DNA from: Apteryx mantelli
Taxonomy: Eukaryota > Chordata > Aves > Apterygiformes > Apterygidae
Direction of reading: 5' to 3'
DNA: 64,000 nt
NCBI RefSeq assembly: GCF_036417845.1
Contig: NC_089983.1
Location: forward strand, 26,223,297 to 26,287,296
A program made the position numbers and the translations under genes. Shown here in pieces: positions 23,316 to 36,500 of this stretch (positions are counted from its first letter, which is position 1; each line of letters starts with the position of its first letter). The notes below the pieces were generated by a model. It was not told the DNA's origin, searched no databases, and was given only the letters and a program-made list of their open reading frames with translations.

Positions 23316-25549
23316 GAGGCAGCAAGCATTAGGCACAATTTGTTTGATCTATACCGTACCTTCTTCTCAAATTTAAGGGGCACTTGGGAAACAAAGTGTT
23401 AGGGAGTTTGGTAATTGGTAATCCCTGAAATGTCATTCTTGGTGACAAGGTGAAAGAAGCATGAAGCTGAGTAAACATCTTCCTGGGGTCTTGCAGAAAT
23501 AACGGATTTCAATAGTCTCCACGTGAACTGGTTCCTAAAAAATGTTAATGGCTTTCACTCCGGTTTTAAGTCTGTTAATAATTATTAATATTTAGTACAC
23601 CCCAGGTTCTGCCTTGTTCAGGGTTTGAGATAACTTGTAAACCCACGTATCATTTAAAACATGTACAAATATGAATCACATGAGCTGAATGTAGTTTGTT
23701 CTTATTTAATGTAAATGCTTATCAAAACTGAGTTTGAGAATATTCATACTGATTTTTTTTTTTTTCCTCAAGATTTAAAATCAAGTTGATTTGGCTTTAT
23801 TTGTATCATTGTGAAAGTTTATGGAGAGCTCAAAGTATTATTTCCAATGTTTTGGTTTACCTGTAAAAATTAAAGTGGGGATAAAGTTACTAAATGGAGA
23901 AGTATGGTTGTTCTTTGGATCCTCTGTTCTGACCTTTTTGAACTTTCTCTAAGAGTTTTTTGCTTTTTCTATATATAAAAAAGATGCTAATCTTTCTGTA
24001 CCTTTACTTGAGGCATGATGCTTTTTTTTAATGTTCTCAAAGAAGAAATCATATCTGCTGATTGCTGCTGCTGGAAGCTGACTGCTACAGAGGGGAGGCA
24101 TATGATGATATCACTTAGCCACACTTCATTGCACCAGCAGTTCAGTGAACAAAGCACGAGTTGCATCTCATTTCTTCAGTGTGTATATTCTGTACATTGG
24201 CAATCATAGTGGCTTTATTCATGCAGCTATAGCTCAGTTGTGTCATTTCTATTATCTAAAGCTGTTTTGTCATATTTAATGTGTCAAAATTCACCTTGAA
24301 ATGAGGTAAACATAGCTGTCTTGCAAAATTTTAACACATTTTCTTTCAAATTTTCTTCCAAGATGCTTTTTTCTTGTTCTGTTACTAAAAGTAATTGCCA
24401 CCTATTAAAAAAGGAAAAAATTCCTCACATATAGAAACATTTCACTGCTAAGCTATCAAAGTTTAAAAGTAGTTTGCTGCACATATTAAACGTGTTAGTT
24501 TTACACAATCAAGATGTGTTTTTGTATGCTATTGAGTAGATAGTAGTTCTTACTGAAATGTTCTCCTCTTATTTGTTGTCGGATTAACTAAATATTTAAT
24601 AAAATATTTGGAGTAGTTCAAGAGTTCAGCTAAACTTTATGAATAAGCTTTCAGTAACTTCTGGCATATTACAAAGAAAAATTGTAAAATCTTTCAAATT
24701 AAAGTTGTAATTGCAGTAATATGAAATGTTTTATTTTATTAACTAACGCTTGTTTTCCTGCTTTTTAAAATACTGTAAAATGTTTTGAATATTTATGTGG
24801 GTAAGGCATTGTATAGGAGAATTTTTCAATCATCAAGTTGAGAAAATGGCATTCCTCCACCCACCTTTTAATGAAATCATTGCCAAAAGTGAAGTAGATC
24901 TTATTAGCATTTATTAGCAAAGCTTTGCATTGTATGTTGCAATTTTAGAGTATCAGGTCACAAAAAAAGAATGAGGATAATTCATCTTAGGTAATGTTAT
25001 CTTTCTTTGAATTTTACCTCTCAGTATGCAGATACTGTAATAATAGGCACACCACCTTGAAAAGGGGAGGGAGGCTATTAGGTATAAAACTAAAATTAAA
25101 GATATTTCCAGGGATGCATGTTTATTGTTTATCACTAAAACTTTTCCTCGTGTAAAAAGAAAAAAATGCTTTCTTTGCCACAGAAGGGGATTATTCAGAG
25201 GAGGATTAGCTTTATTTTACTTCAGACCTTCTGTCCACGTAGACCATACGAGCAAAAGAAGCAGAATGCAACACTTCTCCTCTCCTCCTTGCTGTGGTTG
25301 TGTACCTGCAAGCAGAAACCAAATGCACGTTACAACCATTATCTAAATCTGATCAGGACTTTAACCCTGTTTAAGCTGTGTGATATTCTGTGTAGTAATG
25401 AACAAAATTGGAGAAGGTGCTTTCTGAAAACAGAGTAAGATTCTGAAGCAAAGAACAGTGTCGTGTAGAGAAATTCTATAAGTGTACCAGCTTTCCTTTT
25501 AAATAATGTAAAGCAGCCAAAAAGAAACATACTTGAAGAATAAAGCCCG

Positions 25550-25561
25550 CCCCCCCCCCCC
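25550..25561 (+). repeat. Poly-C homopolymer (C12)
   Basis: Twelve consecutive C residues, preceded by CCCG, in intron 4. Confidence 0.88.
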
Positions 25562-25824
25562 TTGGGCCTCAATTTGAGGCAAAAAAAACCCAAACAAACC
25601 CCCCAAACCCTAAAATGTTCAATAAAAGTAAGGCTGGGAAAAGAAAATGAGTCATGGAAGAATAATTTTCAAGAAGTACTGCTGTGAGAAAAGATTTGTT
25701 GCAGGGAGGCACGTGCAGTCATTAGTATCATGTACTAGCCTTAAGCCATCTTGAAGAGAGCTGGTGCTGTTGGATTTTTCTCTCCAGGTCCAAGGGTAGA
25801 AGCACAGTATTCTGCTTTTTGTTC

Positions 25825-25845
25825 AAAAAAAAAAAAAAAAAAAAA
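25825..25845 (+). repeat. Poly-A homopolymer (A21)
   Basis: Twenty-one consecutive A residues. The upstream 100 bases do not resemble a known SINE, so it is annotated only as a homopolymer. Confidence 0.9.
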
Positions 25846-28227
25846 GAGTTCTAGTAGAGAGAAGAAACATTCATAGAGACATCTGCTCAAAGAAGACTCT
25901 TGAGAACTAGCAACACAGGACTGGGATAAGCTTTTGGACAGCACACAGCAAAGTAGATGGTGGATGTAAGTGAAGTTGGGAGTAAGTTTAGGGCAAGACT
26001 AGATATTCTACTGTGTGTTATAACTGCTCTTATCTCTTGTGCTTACTCTTCAATACGATGATATGGAAAGAGGCAGTATGGCGAAGGCTGGTGCTGCAGA
26101 AAAATTGTCCATTGATATAATCTACCCTGTAGAAGCAACTGAAGAATAAAAGGAATCTGAAAAATCTCATATGGGTTTTGGATTGTAGGACATTATTGAC
26201 CAGAATGTTGGTGGTGAATTAAAGGGCCAGGAACAGATTTCTGTGAATCTTCTGAAACACAGCTTCAACTAGTGTATTTGATTTCTCCCCCCCTACTCTG
26301 CCACTACCACTAATGGGAACTGTAAACTATTTCAAGTGTTGGACAGGAGTGTTTGTGATGACTGAGGTAATTTGAAAGAAACATTAATTCTTTCTTTCTG
26401 CTTGTAGGAGCAAGGAACTTCATGCTTTGTGGTGGGTTTGCTTTCTTTTTCATTGCAACTCAGAAGAGGTGACTTAACTCTCTATCAGTAAAAAATATTG
26501 TGATACCATGAAAGAAATCTGTGCAGTGAGCTTTTGCTTGTCTTGATCTAATCATGGTGATAAAATTAGCTTTTCTAGGTTAAGGGCTATTTCAGAATAT
26601 TCCTTGAGTAATATTTAAGGTATGGGCGGGTGAACAGTGAGTTAAACAGTAGTGTAAATCTACTTGAATATTGGCTATCCCACCTAAACTGCTGTTGCAA
26701 TTTCTCTTACTGGTGCTGTGTTATTTAGAAAGTAGGGAAAAGAGGTCTTTCACTTGTTGGAAAGAGCTGGGTGTTGAGAACCTGGAAGATAGATGGACAT
26801 GTAGCTTTGGTGTGCCTCTGTGAAAGAACTACCATACGTATACCACAGGAGAGCATGCATTTGGGCAATTACTGGCTCACTGTAAAGTTCATACTTACAT
26901 TATGGAAACTTCTTCATGTTCTCACACTTCACAAGCCACTTTAACTCTAAAATGTAGATCAGATGTTGTACTGTGGTGTTTTACAATATTAACACAGCTT
27001 TAAAGTGGCTCCCTCTTGCAGGTTATGCGCCTATATCCTATTCAATAGACCTGATGATATGAGTGTTCTTCGTCAGTGTCGGTGCAGGATCAGCTACCTT
27101 AATTGGATTTGCTATGGAAAATTGTTTTAACTAATCTGACTTCTCAGTGAAGCAAGTAAGATTGATACTGGAAGTGCAATAACCTTTTAAGCTAAGGGTG
27201 GGTAGCAGAGGATAAAGATTTCTTAAACTATTGCAGGAGGATTGTGGAAGACGCATCTTTCATTATTCTTACTTGAGCATAAAGTTAGTCTCCCTGGGAT
27301 CTAGGAAGCCACACTGTAAAACTGCCCTCCTTTCCTGTTTTATTACTGGTGCTTCTTTCCTCTCTACGTGCATGCGAACAAAACTTACGAGTTTGTACCT
27401 CAGAATTGGTTTGGAGTATGCTGTACTGCTTTGATTCTTCCACAGCTCCCCCAGAAAGGAGTGAATTTGTTCTCCTGGGCACATGGGTGAGAACTGTGAA
27501 AAGGTGTTGGAAAACTATCAACGCTCTGAGTTAGCCTTTGTCTTTACTGCACAGTAAATTACATCACCAGGGTTAGTGAAAATGATCCCTGAGCTTTATC
27601 CCCTTATGGCCAGGTAGCTATGGTTTAAAGCACAAATAAACTCAGATTAGGGTTTATGTAGGGTTTACCCTTAAATTTTTGCACAAAAGTAATTATCCAT
27701 ATTTATTCTCTGAGAGCTGAATAAGTCTCCCAAAATATATGGGTATGGGGAGCAAAAACTTATGCATTACATAGTACCTGTTTATTCCAGGTAATTAAAT
27801 AACTGTTTCTCAAGGATGTATTAGCTTTTAATTCTTTAGGAAGAGCAAGATGAGAGCTGTGAATTTTTAAATGTTTTTGTTACTAATCAAAAAATCCAAG
27901 GTTTATTTTACAGTAAGGCTGCATCTAGATGTCACAAGCTGAATTTTGATTGCATCGTACCTAGTAGGTTTCTTTTCAGCCTCAACTACTGTGAAGTCTG
28001 TGGTTGTAATTGTTTATGCTTGTTGAGAAAGAAGACTATCGTTCTTATGTTCTTCTCTAGCCTTCATTATAGTTTGATAGTGCTCAAATTCTAAGTCTCA
28101 TACTAACCAAAGTCAAAATGATTTCTGGAGCCCGTGCTGTCATTCTTTAGCCTAATATATTGTGCTCCTCCATGTCCAATTTCTTTTTCTTATCAGAATA
28201 GATGAAAACATAAAAATTCCTTATCTA

Positions 28228-28362
28228 AAGGCCGCCACCCTTGATAGCGTAGCAGCCTCTAGTGCCATTCTATTTATAGATGAAATTTCCTCAGCAGGGA
28301 CTTAAAGGTATGACCTTGTAGGCCAGAAACAGGAGAGCTACCTACTGAGCTACAAGGGCAAT
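28228..28362 (-). repeat. tRNA-derived SINE, degraded
   Basis: Read on the minus strand from 28359, the sequence begins with a seven-base acceptor-like block, GCCCTTG, and then a perfect Pol III A box TAGCTCAGTAGG (28352 down to 28341). About 32 bases later comes a decayed B box in ACCTTTAAGTCCC (28309 down to 28297), with AAGGTC before it as in tRNA-Ile-like molecules. The 3' acceptor half does not pair with the 5' half, so this is not a functional tRNA. The following DNA down to about 28228 is somewhat GC-richer than its surroundings and is presumably the body of the element. The family cannot be named from memory. The A box is the strong evidence; the right-hand limit is uncertain. Confidence 0.6.
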
Positions 28363-31300
28363 CTCTCACCATTCTAAAGAATAGAGAGAGAACTTCTAAT
28401 ATATTGTACTGTGAGTCATAAAGTACTTGACCAATAAATTCCTCCTTCCCCCTCGACCAAGCAGGTTATCTTTGAGTCATTGCTATGACTTGACCTACAG
28501 CTACTTTTGTCATAGTTTGTGTGTCATATGACAGTGTGTAATTGCTGCGTAGACATACAGATGAGCTTTGTATTCTTCTCTATAATATTCTAAAGAAGTT
28601 TTAATATGTGATAGTGTTGCAGGGTGTTCAAGTGAGTTTTTGAAACATGTTTACCTGCTTGAATGGATGTCTTTTTTTCACGATGTAGAGCAGATGCTGT
28701 ATTAGTTGTCTTGACTGTTACTGTGGATATCCAGGCTTTAAGACAGTGACAGTTCAGTATTTTGTAAGCTATTTCTTCTTTGCTTTGCTTTAGACTTGTT
28801 TGAAAACTTGAAGGGAAAACTGCAATTTTTTTTCTTTTGGTTATAATACAAAATGTGAAAACCAGGTTTCCTTTGGTTGGAGGAATGTCATGTCGGAAAA
28901 GGTAAAATCAATTCCTTGCAGGAATTTGGGGATAGAAGAAGATAAGTGGGCAGATGGTTGTCAGTATCACTGTATTGGCTGCAGCAGTTGTATCAGCAGT
29001 GTGAGTGGTTTGCAGACTGAGAGCGCATTATAGCTTCATATTCAGAAAGTTGCCTTCTCAAAAGTGCTTTCCTCAAAAGAGGCATGAAATTAGTTTTTTT
29101 CTAAGCTGAGTTTTCATTAGAATGTTGAATAAGACTCTTGGAAGAACTTTGGTATTTCCTAATTTATACATAAAGACTACCCAGAAGGAAGGTAGCCACC
29201 CTCCCCAATACAGCTAAGGGCATGGATGTGTTCAGTTTGTAAACAGCAGTAGCGGTTAACTGTTAGCACTCATGGGCTAACACTCATCATGTTAGCACTC
29301 CTCACTACCCCACATCGCTACAGTTACAGTACTGGAGTATGTGAGTGTGTCAGTATGAAATAGCTGGTTTAATTATTGCGGAGGCTGATGTGAAGTTATG
29401 TGACTTCATATTAAAATAGACAAGGAGCACTCACAAAGGTGTCATCTGTGGGATTGGTGGCCTCCAGATGAAGGGGAACTAACTTGTCAGCTCCTGCTAG
29501 ATCTACAAGAGGTAAAGCTTTTCGTGTCTTGAGGCAACAGACCAATTTACTCTGAAGTTGTCTTTTATCTTCCTGTCCCTAAATTGGGAGCTGTTCAAAA
29601 GTACTAAAATCTTAAGAATTTTAAATAAAAAATCTGGAATGAGAATAAGCTCGTTGAAGAGGGATAAAATATACTTGAAGTGCTTGTGAAGAAGAGCAAT
29701 GACGATCCTTGTGCTACGTGCTCTTTCATGCTGTTTTTTTTTTCTTATTTGAAAATAACTGGTCATGTCAAGGGCTTGTGTTCAGTTCATATTCTGAAAA
29801 CAAATACACACACTGGTGACCATGTTTTATTATATTTACATTCATAATAAGCTTTATGCTCACTTTACACTCTAGTAGAACTCCTGGTCCTCAAAATCTG
29901 TGAATTGTGTTCTTCCTAGTTGTCTGGATTTCTTGTATAAGTGTATCCAACATGTGGTAAATTACCGTCAGTAATGCTACTAGGCATGTTCTGTTACTGG
30001 AAGCTACGCTTGTGTGCAACTGTATTCAAACTTCTCCCACTTGGCTTACCTTGATTTCTCTTTGATATTAGTCTTTTATGTAGATCAAGTCAAGGATAGT
30101 TCTTCATCTGCAGAAAACCTTTTATTCCAGCCATCTGTGTCTAAAACCTAAAACATTGCTGCCTGTATTGAGGCCTGTTGGGGAAAAAAGAAATTTTGAT
30201 CAAACTGTTTTTCAGTGGAATTTGCTTTTTAGATAACTAGCAGTGTTTCATTGAGATAGTTTAGTTTTGATGAATTTCCCCTGGAAACCAGGCTTCCTGC
30301 CAACTTTGCCGATCTGGTTTCTTGGCAGCCTGTCTGGTCATTCCTGGGCAACCTGTTTATTCAGGGTCTGTTGCAGTTTCACTGGGCAGACTACCCTAGT
30401 CTGGGACCCTAGACTTTTTTTGTGGAGTTTTTCTTTTGGAATGAAACTAAGTTTTGAAATCCTGAAATCCTGTGTGAAATAGACTTTTTCTGTTGAGATT
30501 TATTGATGAACTTCTCTTTTAGATGTGCTAAGAAAGGTCAGGCTTAATGTTCCCGGCATTACCATATCAGGTATATATTATTATCATCTAACAGGCTATA
30601 ACATGTTTGGCTGATATAAAAACATGTTATTAGTGCTAGCTCCTACATAATGACTTTAAAACATCTTGTCTTCCAAAATCGACTTTTTGAGGTCTGTGTT
30701 GGTCCCCATGAGTGTTTAAAAGTCACTGGCAGAAGTTGCTGCGCAGTAGAAAGCCAAATAATGTATCTGCCCTTATCAAAAGGATTACTTTGGGAGTCAC
30801 ATCCAAACGAAATCCCTCTTCAGTAATCCAATCCATATGCAATCTTTTTCAGTCTGTCGGCCTGTCTAGTAAGCTGACAGAAAAACCTCTAGTTCAGTTT
30901 TCATTCAGAATCATTATTTATTGGAGTAGTCCTTGTTTCTACAATGGTCAAAGTGCCACTTCCAGAAAACAGCTGCTTCCCCTCCATCCCTGCCTCCCCC
31001 CGCCCCACAAGAATTCATACGTTGTGCCTAATTATTCTCATGGTACAATTTGTACAATTTGATAAGTATCTCTTTTGGTAGCTTAAGCAGCCCTGTACTC
31101 CACCACCTGTTCTCATCTATATGCTGCCCCTCTCTGGTATGCTTTTGGAACCAATTGTAGAACCATGTAGTAAAATGGCTTTAGGAGCCAATTAGTCTTT
31201 TTTCTTTCTTTTTCTTTTTTCTTTTTTTTTAAACATTCTTTTTGGTGGGTTATTTTAAAAAATTGATCATTTCTCTAATCTGTTCTAAAGTGTAATCCAG

Positions 31301-32326
31301 CAAACAGTTGTGCTGTTTAAGCTAATATGGTGAGTTGAAAAATGTTTGTCAAAAGGCAGCCATAGGAAATACCTAATGCAAATTGCATGCTTTTTTTCCT
31401 TGAAGTCTGCCAAGGCTAGAGGCACTTTCTTTCAATTCCTTGTATATTGCCCGCTGGAGTCTGAGGAAAACTGATTTTTTTGATGACTATTATGCCTGCT
31501 GGAGGTGTCAGTCAGATGCAGGGTGTGATTGCAGATGTGCCTTTATGCTCTTGTTGTAAAGATGAAGCATTGATGTGGAAATCTGAGTCCTTTTGGTGAA
31601 CCTTCAACAAAGAGAGAGTTGATATTTTTCCAGGATCCTTTCCATAGCTCCTCTTACATCCTGATGAAGCCCAGCTTCATGTTGGCTAAGGAGAGGTTTT
31701 TATTTTTCTTCTTGGGTTTACAAGAGGTCTTATATTAATCAGTTATCTGTGGTATCTCAGTAGAAATTGAGGGTCCGTTCTTTTTTTTTCTTTCCATTTA
31801 GAAGTTGTCAATCTTGCATTTTGAAGTTTTTCACAGCTGTTTTAGTGTATTTCAGAAAATATTTTTATCCGGTGGTCTTATGTGGAAGAACAAAATTAGC
31901 GTTGGACTGGATTTAAGTGTTGGATGTTTGTCAACAGTAGTTGCAAGAGCCGCTTTGAAAGCTGTTGCTTTGATAACAATGCCAAGGAGGGGTCTCTAGC
32001 CTCAAATGACACCCTCAAATGTCAGTGTACGGAGGCAATGAATAAAATGCATTAATGAACAATACTTAAACTTTTGGTCGTGGGAATCATGGAAATGCCA
32101 CTTCAAGTTCTTATTTTGAGTTTTGTAGTTAAAGTGGGGATTCCTTTGGGTAAAACAATAATGAGATTCTTCAGAAACTCAATATGTATCCTTAGTATAT
32201 GGAATGAATTTTTTGAAAAACCAAACATTATATGATTAGTTTATTTTCTGTTAAAGGTAATTTAAAAGGCTTTCTTTATAATAAAAGCAAACAACACCCC
32301 TTCTTCCCTCCTTCTCCTGTGGTCCT

Positions 32327-32353
32327 CCCCCCCCCCCCCCCAAAAAAAAAAAA
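32327..32353 (+). repeat. C15-A12 homopolymer junction
   Basis: Fifteen C residues (32327-32341) abut twelve A residues (32342-32353), preceded by about 30 bases of CT-rich DNA. An unremarkable minus-strand open frame (32251-32817) runs through it and is an artefact of the stop-poor strand. Confidence 0.9.
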
Positions 32354-33547
32354 GTCTCAATCCACCCTGTCATACAGGTTTTTCTCCCAATAATGATAGC
32401 ACATAAGCCTTGGTAGCTCAAGTTCACTTTACTAGTTAAACTTTTAAAGTATGTTTGAGTATAGGTTTGTATCTCAGTACTTACTGAGATAGCTGTTACC
32501 GAGATAGCAATTCCTTGAGTCTTTCTGAATCTTTTTATGCACCAAGCTTTGGTAATTTGATGTGAAAATTGATGTCTCAAAACTAAATAGCAGCAGGAAT
32601 AAGAAGTCAAGTGTGTGAAAGAGTTGGAAAAAGGAGGAAGTGTATAGTTCCAAGAGTGTAGACTACCTGGGAGGGAATGTTTACTTTCAGAGAAAATATG
32701 GAAATACTCAAGAAGTAGAGGAAATCTGAAAGATGTGTGGTCTAAGACTCTGGGTTTAGTAGCTCTGAAGTGATCTAAAGTGTCATTAAGCAGAAAGATT
32801 AATTCAGTGAACATCACTGTAGAACTTGAATATATATGTAGTGTATAAGATAAAAATATTGATGTGTCATTTTTGAATTGTTAGGGATGATATGGTGAAA
32901 CTGCCATGCAGAGGAAAAAGTCTAATATCTTGGAATGTGTGTTTAATCTATTCAGAACAGCAAACACTAAAACATTTAATCATAAACAGATGGGTGTTTC
33001 ATAGTTTAATTACAAGACAGAATATAAGGATTGTTTTGGTATCCTTATTGCATTTTTGCCCTCTCAGCTTATCTATTTTTTCATTTATCCTAAATATTTT
33101 TTTTAATACAACTCTTATTATTATTATTTTTTTAAATTTTAGCCTGAATTAGCTGTATCTTTACAGAGTTATTTTTATTTTGCCTGGAAATCTTTTGCAC
33201 CTAAATGAAAGTACAAAGTGTTGTTCTGAATTTTCTGTAGTGCAGGCTTTTAAACTTTTTTTTAACTCAATATGTGCTTAAGTACAACAAACTGTTCATT
33301 GGACCATGCAGTACTTAAAAGAAAAAAAATCCGTAATGCCACTCATGGTCCAAAACTACATCAAGCAGTGGCTGAAATGTATCACCCTTTCAGTTGGTTT
33401 AGAGACTTGAAATTAAAAACTTCCTTTCAACTTTGTTACAATATTCAGCTATTGTTTAATATTGATATAGAAAAGATAGTAATCAAGAAAGCATAAAGTA
33501 TGTTGTCTTAAGTTGATTTAATTTGTGTGTTATATAATATAATATTT

Positions 33548-33587
33548 TATATGCTGTGTTAAATGTTATATACGCTGTGTTAAATGT
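33548..33587 (+). repeat. Short tandem duplication (about 20 bases x 2)
   Basis: TATATGCTGTGTTAAATGT at 33548-33566 is followed directly by a near-copy at 33567-33587, where an extra AC sits inside the unit. It lies next to an AT-rich palindromic stretch at 33529-33550. Confidence 0.9.
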
Positions 33588-36500
33588 TGAGTGCTTTGTG
33601 CATTTACAAAGCATTCTGAGTGTGTGCAGAACTCCCAGGTCAGTGGGATTCAAAACCTTACCTCAATTCCTGGTTTTACTGAAATAATATTTTTTTCCCT
33701 GTGATATACTTTCTTTCTAGTTAATATGTTGAGCTTTTATTTGTAGAGATTATAGTTAGTCATTCTGACAAAACATATTATAAAGATTTTGATAATGAAG
33801 AGTTAAAAAGCTCTTTCAGTGGTTTCTTTTTATAAGCCACCTGTTGCCTTAGATGCATAAGTATATAAATTTGAACAAAGTGCTCATCACTTGTCAGCCA
33901 TCAGTGGCAGCATAAAAATTACTTGTGGTGCTTGCTTTGCAAGAAGTTCTTTTGTGTTTGTGACATCAGCTTTGTTTTATACAATTAAAGTATTACACGC
34001 TAGAATAATCTAAATTGCAACCACTAAATGGTGATGTAGTTCTTTTTTTCATAGAGCTGAATTTGTTTACTGATTGCATGCAGCTATTGACTACTGTTTA
34101 ATATGACATGTCCCTTTTGCCTTGAACAATCTTTGGAAAAGGTGTTTTTTTGTGTCCTGTTCTTGTCTCCCACCTCCTCCATTCCTTCTCCCTTCCCCTT
34201 TATGGAAGACTTTTCTCATACTTTTTTTAACAAATAGATATAAATACATGTTAGGCCTTAGTATTTTTTTCCAAATAACAAATTAACAGCCCCTGATGAT
34301 GTTGCAACAGAAAGAAGTCTTACAGTTAAGTGATCTGGACGGCAGGAGACAGTTTGTTCCATAGGAACACATTTTGACATGAATAGAATAGTTCAAGTTT
34401 GCACTGTTTAAAATAAAACCCCAAAGCAAACCCCAGTTTTGGTAACACACAGTTTTTTCTGATTCTGACCCCACTGTACTAACGACTATACAGATGTCTG
34501 CTGAATGACTATCTCCGTTGGGAGTACCTAATCTGTGAAATTCTGCTCCTCTTTATTGCTGTATTTTTCTTTTGTTTACATGTCTTCTGATTTTGAAGTG
34601 AAAGGGAAGAATCTGTGTGCATGTAGACCATGATTTCTTAAGATTAAGTTGTTTCTTCTGTTAAGACAGATATGCAGTCCTGTAGAAATTAATGGAAAAT
34701 AAGTGTATCCACAAATTCTGTACTCTGGAATGGAGGTTGTTTGTTTGTTTTTAATTTGTAGAGTTCAATAAAGCAAATGAAATTAGTCTAGGTTTTGTGT
34801 ATGTTGGTTATGTTAAGGATACAGTAGGTCTGTCTTCTTGTTCCACATAATGTTACTAAAAGAATAACATCTCTTCAGATTTTCTGTATAGCTAAAATGA
34901 ATTCATCTCAGGTACAGTTCTCATTTGAAGAAATGAGGTTATAATAAAGGTGTATCATTACTGATTTGTATATTAAATTGCTTTGTTTTTGTAGGGAATA
35001 AACAAGGACTGTGTAAACCTGTAGTTAATTTGCATGCAGACATTACTGGCTATATTGAATCTGTGATAATGAGGAATATTAAATGTGTATCAAGGGTCTT
35101 ACTGTTTGATTGTTTGGCCCAGTTCTTGCTGTCACATAAAACTAATGTGGCTGCATATTATTTGGCATCATTGAAGATGGCCTTTGGTGGTTATCCCTCT
35201 TAGAGCCAGAAGAACTGGCACAGGAATGTCGATACTGCTCAACTCAAAGCTCAACTTTCCTATTCTTTCATGTAATATAGATCTCCAGTAATTTACCCTT
35301 CTGAACAATACTAGATTGCCAGTTAAGGACCACCTGCACTAGCAGACTTGTGGTGGTGTGGGGGGGTTGTTTTGTTTTTGTTTTTTTTCCCCTTTCTTTT
35401 TCTCCAGCTCTGTGCTGTGGTGAAGTGAAATAAATCCGATTCAATTGGCTAATATGTTCTGATCACTTTGTATTACTTTGGGTCAATGAGTCTATTCATA
35501 TGGTTACAATTGGGGGAAAAAATATTGAAGCTTGATACTTAATTTCTTAAAACCAGGTATCAGGGTATTGGCAGGTTTCCTGTCTTACTGGCTGAACTTT
35601 TTACTGATGGAAGGAAGAAAGTGCACAATGATATGTCAAGATAATGCCTCAACCCACAAATAAATAAAGTGAAAAGTATCTTTTAGTAGAATAATAATTA
35701 CAGGACTGTTCCAACTACTCCCATATTAATGGGCTATGAAAAGGATATAAACCCAAGTTAAAGGCCGTGCTGAACAGCATTGAAAAATACAACTGTACTC
35801 AAATAGTCTTTTCCCATGCAGTGGCTTTGATATGAATATGATTATTTCAGTGTTTGTACTTTACAGTCGCTGTTACATTGATAAACCTTTAACAATCTCT
35901 TTACCAAGATGAAATGTTTTTTATTATTCCATAATACCATTCTAAGCTGCCAACTCGTACATTACTGATTCATGCTCTCATCCTTGCCTATGTTTTCCTA
36001 TTGTTGTTTTGCTTGGAATGTGTATTTAAGCAAGTAGGAAGATAGAACAAAAATGACTTTTAAAAATGCTTCTATAATATAGGGCATGATTCTTTTATTT
36101 TGTCATACTGTGCTCTTGATTTAAATTCAATGAATTGCAGTCAAGGTCTGCTCAGTGTGAATAAAGATGGCATGATCTGGACCTAAACTAATAAGTATAT
36201 GTGGGAAAACAAACAAACCTGTATTGATTACGTTTGCAGAATGACATTAACATATCTGTGCTACGTAAAATGAATAATTTAGTGTATCAGTTAATTGATC
36301 ATTTACAAATACACATTTCTGTTGAGTGGAAGGAGAGAGAATGTTTCCTTATAGTTTATTTGTCTCATACTGAAACAAAGTAACAGCATTAATACATTGC
36401 TAGGCTTTTTCAAATTAAATTTTTTTCCTCTGTTTCCACTGTGAGTGGTTTTGAGCATTAATGGAATGCAATTGCACTCTTTGAGTAAATAATTGGAGTT

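Noticed and set aside
24222..24300. TATAGCTCAGTTGTG resembling a Pol III A box
   Set aside because: No acceptor-stem complement, and only a very weak B-box-like sequence downstream; a single 10-base match is expected by chance.
32251..32817. 188-codon minus-strand open frame
   Set aside because: It runs through a C15/A12 homopolymer and CT-rich DNA. The pyrimidine-rich strand is stop-poor, and the product has Gly and Phe runs and no gene-like texture.
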